Source of the DNA: Cryptomeria japonica
Taxonomy: Eukaryota > Streptophyta > Pinopsida > Cupressales > Cupressaceae
DNA: 64,000 nt
NCBI RefSeq assembly: GCF_030272615.1
Contig: NC_081414.1
Location: 48,354,501 to 48,418,500 of the forward strand
Direction of reading: 5' to 3'
Shown: positions 59,369-64,000 of the stretch, one piece after another
How positions within the stretch are numbered: position 1 is the first letter of the stretch
Layout: the number at the start of each line of letters is the position of its first letter
Notes under the pieces: model-generated
The model's database searches: none
What the model was told of the DNA's origin: nothing
The model's input: only the letters and a program-made list of their open reading frames with translations
Made by a program: the position numbers and the translations under genes

Positions 59369-60956
59369 AAATATTTCTTTAGCCATGTATACAAATTAAA
59401 AACAACTGCCTCTCTTTCGTCCTTCTTACTTTTCGCACTACTTCATAACTAAATAAATTATAAGCATATTTAAATGAGTTTGCCCAAAGTTTAGTGCCGA
59501 GAGAATCATAGCAATTTTCTTGCAAGTGTTTTTCCTTCACAGGAAATCCAAAATAATTGGATTGTTTGCTGTTTGAAATGGGTATTTAGGGTTTTGTCTC
59601 TCACAAAGTAAAAAATGGATTGAAAAATCTGCTGACCCTAGAACCAAACTTGATGTTGAAATTGTCTAGGTACGCCATGTGTTTCCAAAAGTTTCCTTCT
59701 GAAAATATCCAAACTGTTCTCGATTCTACAAGCAATTTGGATCAATACTTGATTCCAATACGACTCAATCTCAAAAACAAGGCTACAGCTAGCTGATTCA
59801 GCTAACACGGCTTATAATTGATATTGTTCTTTCCCACATTACCTTAAACATTGTTGATTTTTCCTTGCCTAGAAATGATACAAAATTTCAAAGAATTGGG
59901 AAGAGGCCGATTGGAGAGAATAACAACAAGAGAAATGGTCATGACTCATAACAATTTAAAGACTGAATTCAACTAAAAATAATGATAATCCCAATGTCCA
60001 AGAACGAAAATTACATATTTGCAAATATCTGTTAAAGGCCTAGAACAAATTGAGTTTACTATAGTATTTCTTTAAGGATGCCTTCAACAATATGCCAATA
60101 GTATTGACTTCAAGTAAGCACAAGTACAACTTCTAATGCCATGAAAAGTCTTGCAAGTTTAATCTTCTCAGTAATCTCTCTGAGGCTGAAATCCAATATA
60201 TCATGAATACTATCTCTCATTTTTATGTATCAAAGGCAAGGCTCAATCAAGTGCAGCATAGAAATTTTATTTTACCATACATCTTAACTATATAACTAGT
60301 TATTAGAGTTCCTTGTTGAAGTTTTCGTATGTATTGTATTTGGTCCTTCATAGCAGGAATTCTTTTCAGGAAACAAAAAAGGAAGAAAATCTAGTAAAAG
60401 CAATGTACCTCAAACCGTAATGCCATGGAAGAGTCAATGCAAGAACCTTCTACCTGTTATGCAATGCATGAAAATAAACTTATTAAGAAATGACATATTA
60501 ACAAGAAGGAGAGTAGTCTAGACTCTAGGCAATCTGCAAAGCTGATTTTGAAAAAACCAAGTACAGTCACATTATACTTTTCAGGTCTCCAATTTGTTAC
60601 GTTACATGATAGGAAAAGGTACCAAAAAGAATTTCTTCTAGATGAATATTATTAGATACAAAAAATCACTATGTGAATAGTTTATTCAATCTTCTACTTT
60701 GCATATGTTAGAAAAATATTTAAATTAGCTTACATATCCCAGATGACTTAAATCAATTTTGTCTCATTTTTTTTTAGATTACCAAGAATATAACCTCACA
60801 TACGATGTAACGCTCTTGCCAAGAATATCAAATTCTCAAAAGGATGTTTGGCCTCGAAAATTAGGATATTTACTCAGACTTGGTAACAAGAGATCCAAGA
60901 TGCTGTGACGCAGAAACTGAAGAAACTGTGGAAGATTGTCTGCAACTGAGAGACTT
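59369..60956. other. Intergenic or intronic sequence, nothing recognised
   Basis: AT-rich sequence with no coding segment, array or element edge that I can support. Confidence 0.5.
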
Positions 60957-61016
60957 GACCACAATCAAACTTCTTGCCATGGGACTGACCACAATCAAAC
61001 TTCTTGCCATGGGACT
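60957..61016. repeat. 30-bp perfect tandem duplication
   Basis: GACCACAATCAAACTTCTTG and the following CCATGGGACT occur twice, starting at 60,957 and 60,987, apparently without differences. Confidence 0.9.
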
Positions 61017-61099
61017 GTGCACAGCTAACATTTTTCACCACAGTTGATAATATCCCATCAAGGACAAAAAGGAAGAACTGAAAGATAATCCTGGGACTT

Positions 61100-61340
61100 G
61101 AAACAGTTCTCCTTCCTCGATGAATGGAAGGTTTTTCTTTCCTCTATAGTCAACTCATGTACTCATCTTCTAGTATAAATAAACCCATTTGGGGTATGTA
61201 ATTGTTACTTCTTTCTTTTGAAAGGTCTCCTACTTGTAGGGTGATTGGAATAAAGCTGGTATATATACTCCTAACTTTTGAAAATCAATAAGAATGTGCT
61301 TCAAAAGAATAATCCAACTTAAGATCATCTCCAGGTCCCT
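61100..61340 (+). mobile_element. LTR-like R/U5 sequence
   Basis: AGTATAAATAAACCCATTTG (near 61,172) resembles a TATA box. GGAATAAAGC and AATCAATAAGAATG downstream resemble poly(A) signals. Boundaries and partner are unknown. Confidence 0.35.
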
Positions 61341-62150
61341 GACAACCCTCTTTCTTTTTTACAAGTCTTTTAAATATAAACAGAGCTTACCATGGCTGTC
61401 CTGTATCATCTGCTCTCTTTGTAATATAAATAGACAATGTAGTGAATCAAAGGGATTGCATGTTTAAGCAATAGTTGCTTATCAGATGAGAGATAGATGT
61501 CAGTCTTGCTTCTTGCATAAATCATTATCCTTTGATTTTCTTCTTCACAAGAAATATAGGTAAAGGTGAGGCCATTTGTGTAAAGGGAGGGCTGATATAA
61601 GGCCTTGGATTTGAGTTACATATTCCCAACTTCCAGCTTCAAGTGTCAAGTAAAGGTGAGTTAAAAACCATTACTTTTATGGTGGCTTTCTCATTCAGTC
61701 CTCTTTAAATTTTATAGTTTTATTTTCAGACTTTCAGTTTTATACATTTTAAATTCTAATTCTAAAAAACTTAAAAGATAAAAGTAATACCGAAGGATTT
61801 TATCTTTTTTATTTCGTTTTTCCTTGCAACTTTATTTTTATCCTTCTTTTCTTTTACTTTTTTATAATTTTTTCTTATGTTTTTGTTAGCTTCATCACTT
61901 CCATTTTTAATTAACCCTTGGTTTTTTTCTCCCTCCATAATGTAGGGTTTACAATTTTAATATGTCAGAACCACAAAAGAGAGATTTAAATCGGAAACAT
62001 TGTAGGCTGGGCACAAGGGACAAGTTTTTCTTTGCAAATATTGTGGTGTAGAGTTTTGTTGGTGTACGTTTTATCATCTACCAAACATTAGAATAAGATA
62101 CCCAAAGCTATTCTATCCTCTCCTTAAAAATCACTACTAATTCCAAGGTC
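61341..62150. other. No gene recognised
   Basis: T-rich and AT-rich sequence with no supported feature. Confidence 0.5.
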
Positions 62151-62558
62151 TTTATGTGCGAACAAGCGACTTTAGTGTGATAGCTACTTGGGTAGTGTAT
62201 GCTGAAAATCTCAAGGGGGACTTACGTTTACGAATGTTTTTCAAACTTCTGGACTTGGATAGATTTATCAATTTCAGGCTCTCTCTCTTTCGGATTTTTT
62301 CGAGATTTAGACTTTTGAAAAGGGGAAAAGGGGATAGGGTTAAGAAAGCTGATCTTTATGTGCGAACAAGCGACTTTAGTGTGATAGCTACTTGGGTAGT
62401 GTATGCTGAAAATCTCAAGGGGGACTTACGTTTACGAATGTTTTTCAAACTTCTGGACTTGGATAGATTTATCAATTTCAGGCTCTCTCTCTTTCGGATT
62501 TTTTCGAGATTTAGACTTTTGAAAAGGGGAAAAGGGGATAGGGTTAAGAAAGCTGATC
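62151..62558. repeat. 204-bp perfect tandem duplication
   Basis: The unit starting TTTATGTGCGAACAAGCG occurs at 62,151 and again at 62,355, each 204 bp and identical as far as I can read. Because 204 is a multiple of three, it makes an apparent 137-aa frame with an exact 68-residue repeat. It has no domain and is probably LTR or UTR sequence. Confidence 0.9.
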
Positions 62559-62559
62559 T

Positions 62560-63416
62560 AAACCTATGAATTTTGGAGATGGTATTAACCAGGCGTTCTC
62601 GGGAAACCGCACTTTGCTTCGCCACACTAAGGACAACTACACAAAGCGTGTGCAATCTTCAATGGGTTGTGCTTATGATCGAAGTTTTGGCATACACAGG
62701 GGATAGGCTCAAACTAACTTTGCACAGTGAAATGGAAATCATCCATTCACCAAAAGTATGAGCGGAGATACATCGTTAATTAATACTTATCAAATCCTTC
62801 ATTCAACTCTAACAGCTTTGAAAGCAAATCTAAATTAACTTCTAATTAATGTGTTGAAGAAATTGAAACCATGCTAATCACTCAAATAACAGAGATTACA
62901 AAGCCTTAAGAGACAACACACATGCAATGTATTATTTGAAAAAATGACCTTCACGCAACAATATATCAAAAATCTCACACTCTCCAAATGAGAGGAGGTA
63001 GACTTATATAGTTTTTCAGAAAACAATGAACGGCCGAGATCAAACAGTGATCAAGGGCCCAGATTGAAAGCTACAAACCCTAATTAGGGTTTCCTAAAAT
63101 TAACTACCCCTCGACCAATAAGAAAATTACATTTGGGGCACTTGTCCTTCTTGCTAAATATGAACCAACAATGAAAATAGAAGGTTGTTGCATTGTGAAG
63201 TGTGCCCTTCTAGAAGCTTCTGGATAAGGCAGGTTCATTGAACCTGGACATGCTAACTTGGAACAATCTGATTGGTTAGAAGATGACGAGGCGCCACCTC
63301 AGCGTGTTGGATGTCTTTTCTGAATTCTCCAATTTGTGTGAAGAAGTTGTCTAAGTATAGAAATCCAATTCTTCTTGTCACCATCTGATTCTGATTTGGA
63401 GCTTGTCTTTAATTCT
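62560..63416. other. Non-coding, LTR-like sequence
   Basis: Contains ACTTATATAGTTTTTCAG near 63,001 and AACCCTAATTAGGGTTTCC near 63,075. The latter is a palindromic AACCCTAATTAGGGTT word also seen in part near 47,173. No gene is supported. Confidence 0.4.
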
Positions 63417-63770
63417 TCAGAAGATGAAATCCTTCAAGAAGTTGGAAATTCTTTTCAATATTTTCTCCGAGTCTAAGAACTTTTCTTTCTTGATGCCTTG
63501 AGATTCTTTCAAGTGCCTTGAATTTGGGGAAGAATCCCTTTGCGAAGTATTTCTCATACTTCGCCAAATTTTGGCCATCTTTATGCTCAAACGAACCTTG
63601 CTTGTGGTCATGTCTTCAACTCTGAATTTGGCTTGAAACTCCATTCGTGATTTCTGCAATAATCCTGCCTTCAACTGCCAATTTATGTTGTGAGGGAGGA
63701 GGGTGAAAAGCTCTGGATAACTCCTTACAAATATGAATTGATGTGATCTAAAGTTCAGCTTTTCAGACAT
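63417..63770 (-). CDS. Unidentified 117-aa open frame, doubtful
   Basis: The minus-strand frame begins MSEKLNFRSHQFIFVRSYPE and is basic, with Lys/Arg-rich stretches and no recognised domain or signal. Just upstream (about 63,860-63,785) another open phrase reads ETGKVCPMDDEEGAKKVLDD behind a TTTCAG that could be a splice acceptor. It may be a transposable-element remnant or chance. I do not assign a function. Confidence 0.25.
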   Translation of the reverse strand: MSEKLNFRSHQFIFVRSYPELFTLLPHNINWQLKAGLLQKSRMEFQAKFRVEDMTTSKVRLSIKMAKIWRSMRNTSQRDSSPNSRHLKESQGIKKEKFLDSEKILKRISNFLKDFIF

Positions 63771-64000
63771 TCATCGCGTTCAGCCATCATCCAAAACCTT
63801 CTTTGCACCTTCTTCATCATCCATAGGGCAGACTTTGCCTGTTTCCTGAAATAACATTCAACACCAAATGCGATTAGCCAGACTTAGAGAAATACTTGGA
63901 CAAACTTCAAAATTTGATAACTTCTTCAACTTTAGCCAGATTAACATGATATTTGAAACCCATACTCAGGTAACCCATCCGAAGCACCATGACCCCTAAA
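63771..64000. other. No gene recognised
   Basis: Ends the window without a supported feature, apart from the possible coding phrase described at 63,785-63,860 (minus). Confidence 0.3.

Noticed and set aside
62156-62569. 137-aa repetitive protein
   Set aside because: It is created by a 204-bp perfect duplication in non-coding sequence; the unit has no domain.

Overview
This is plant nuclear DNA, most probably from a gymnosperm (inference). It is packed with old, nested LTR retrotransposons, LINE pieces and DNA transposons, and it carries one recognisable host gene stretched over very long introns. No bacterial operon, rRNA, tRNA or CRISPR array was seen.

Host gene. Three exons on the minus strand (33,705-33,798; 19,988-20,166; 3,112-3,162) join in phase into 108 uninterrupted residues of the catalytic tRNA-guanine (queuine) transglycosylase. 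The two introns between them are 13,538 bp and 16,825 bp, so the gene covers at least 30.7 kb and almost everything from 3.1 to 33.8 kb is intron. The start-codon exon and the C-terminal exons were not found.

Intron contents. The 16.8-kb intron holds a deleted Ty3/gypsy element (5.2-8.2 kb, minus), three related LTR-like repeats (8.2, 9.4 and 16.0 kb), two degenerate arrays (10.7-11.8 and 17.6-19.0 kb) and a copia gag fragment (12.3-13.3 kb, minus). The 13.5-kb intron holds a Mutator-like element (20.9-21.9 kb) and a decayed LINE. The LINE is split by a 4.0-kb Ty1/copia element (24,179-28,180) and by a 632-bp hAT-like element (28,711-29,342). A large LTR-like repeat follows (31.5-33.4 kb).

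Upstream of the gene (33.8-64 kb). A copia-type LTR (35.3-36.8 kb) is followed by a chromodomain gypsy remnant (36.85-38.54 kb, minus), then by a broken element of unknown class whose ORFs lie at 40.6-46.9 kb. A gypsy-type element with gag and protease but no reverse transcriptase lies at 48,989-55,633. A TRIM with intact LTRs and target-site duplication lies at 57,898-59,363. The rest is LTR-like or featureless sequence.

Cross-cutting signals. Several elements carry tandem arrays of hairpin-forming motifs: 31 nt at about 166-bp spacing near 0.9-2.2 kb, a 32-bp palindrome at 44.1-44.8 kb, and 31 nt at exactly 41-bp spacing at 58.3-58.6 kb. Two otherwise different retroelements appear to share an extra non-RT ORF domain. 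Many premature stops in the element ORFs sit where their families have Gln, as expected from decay of methylated CAG codons.
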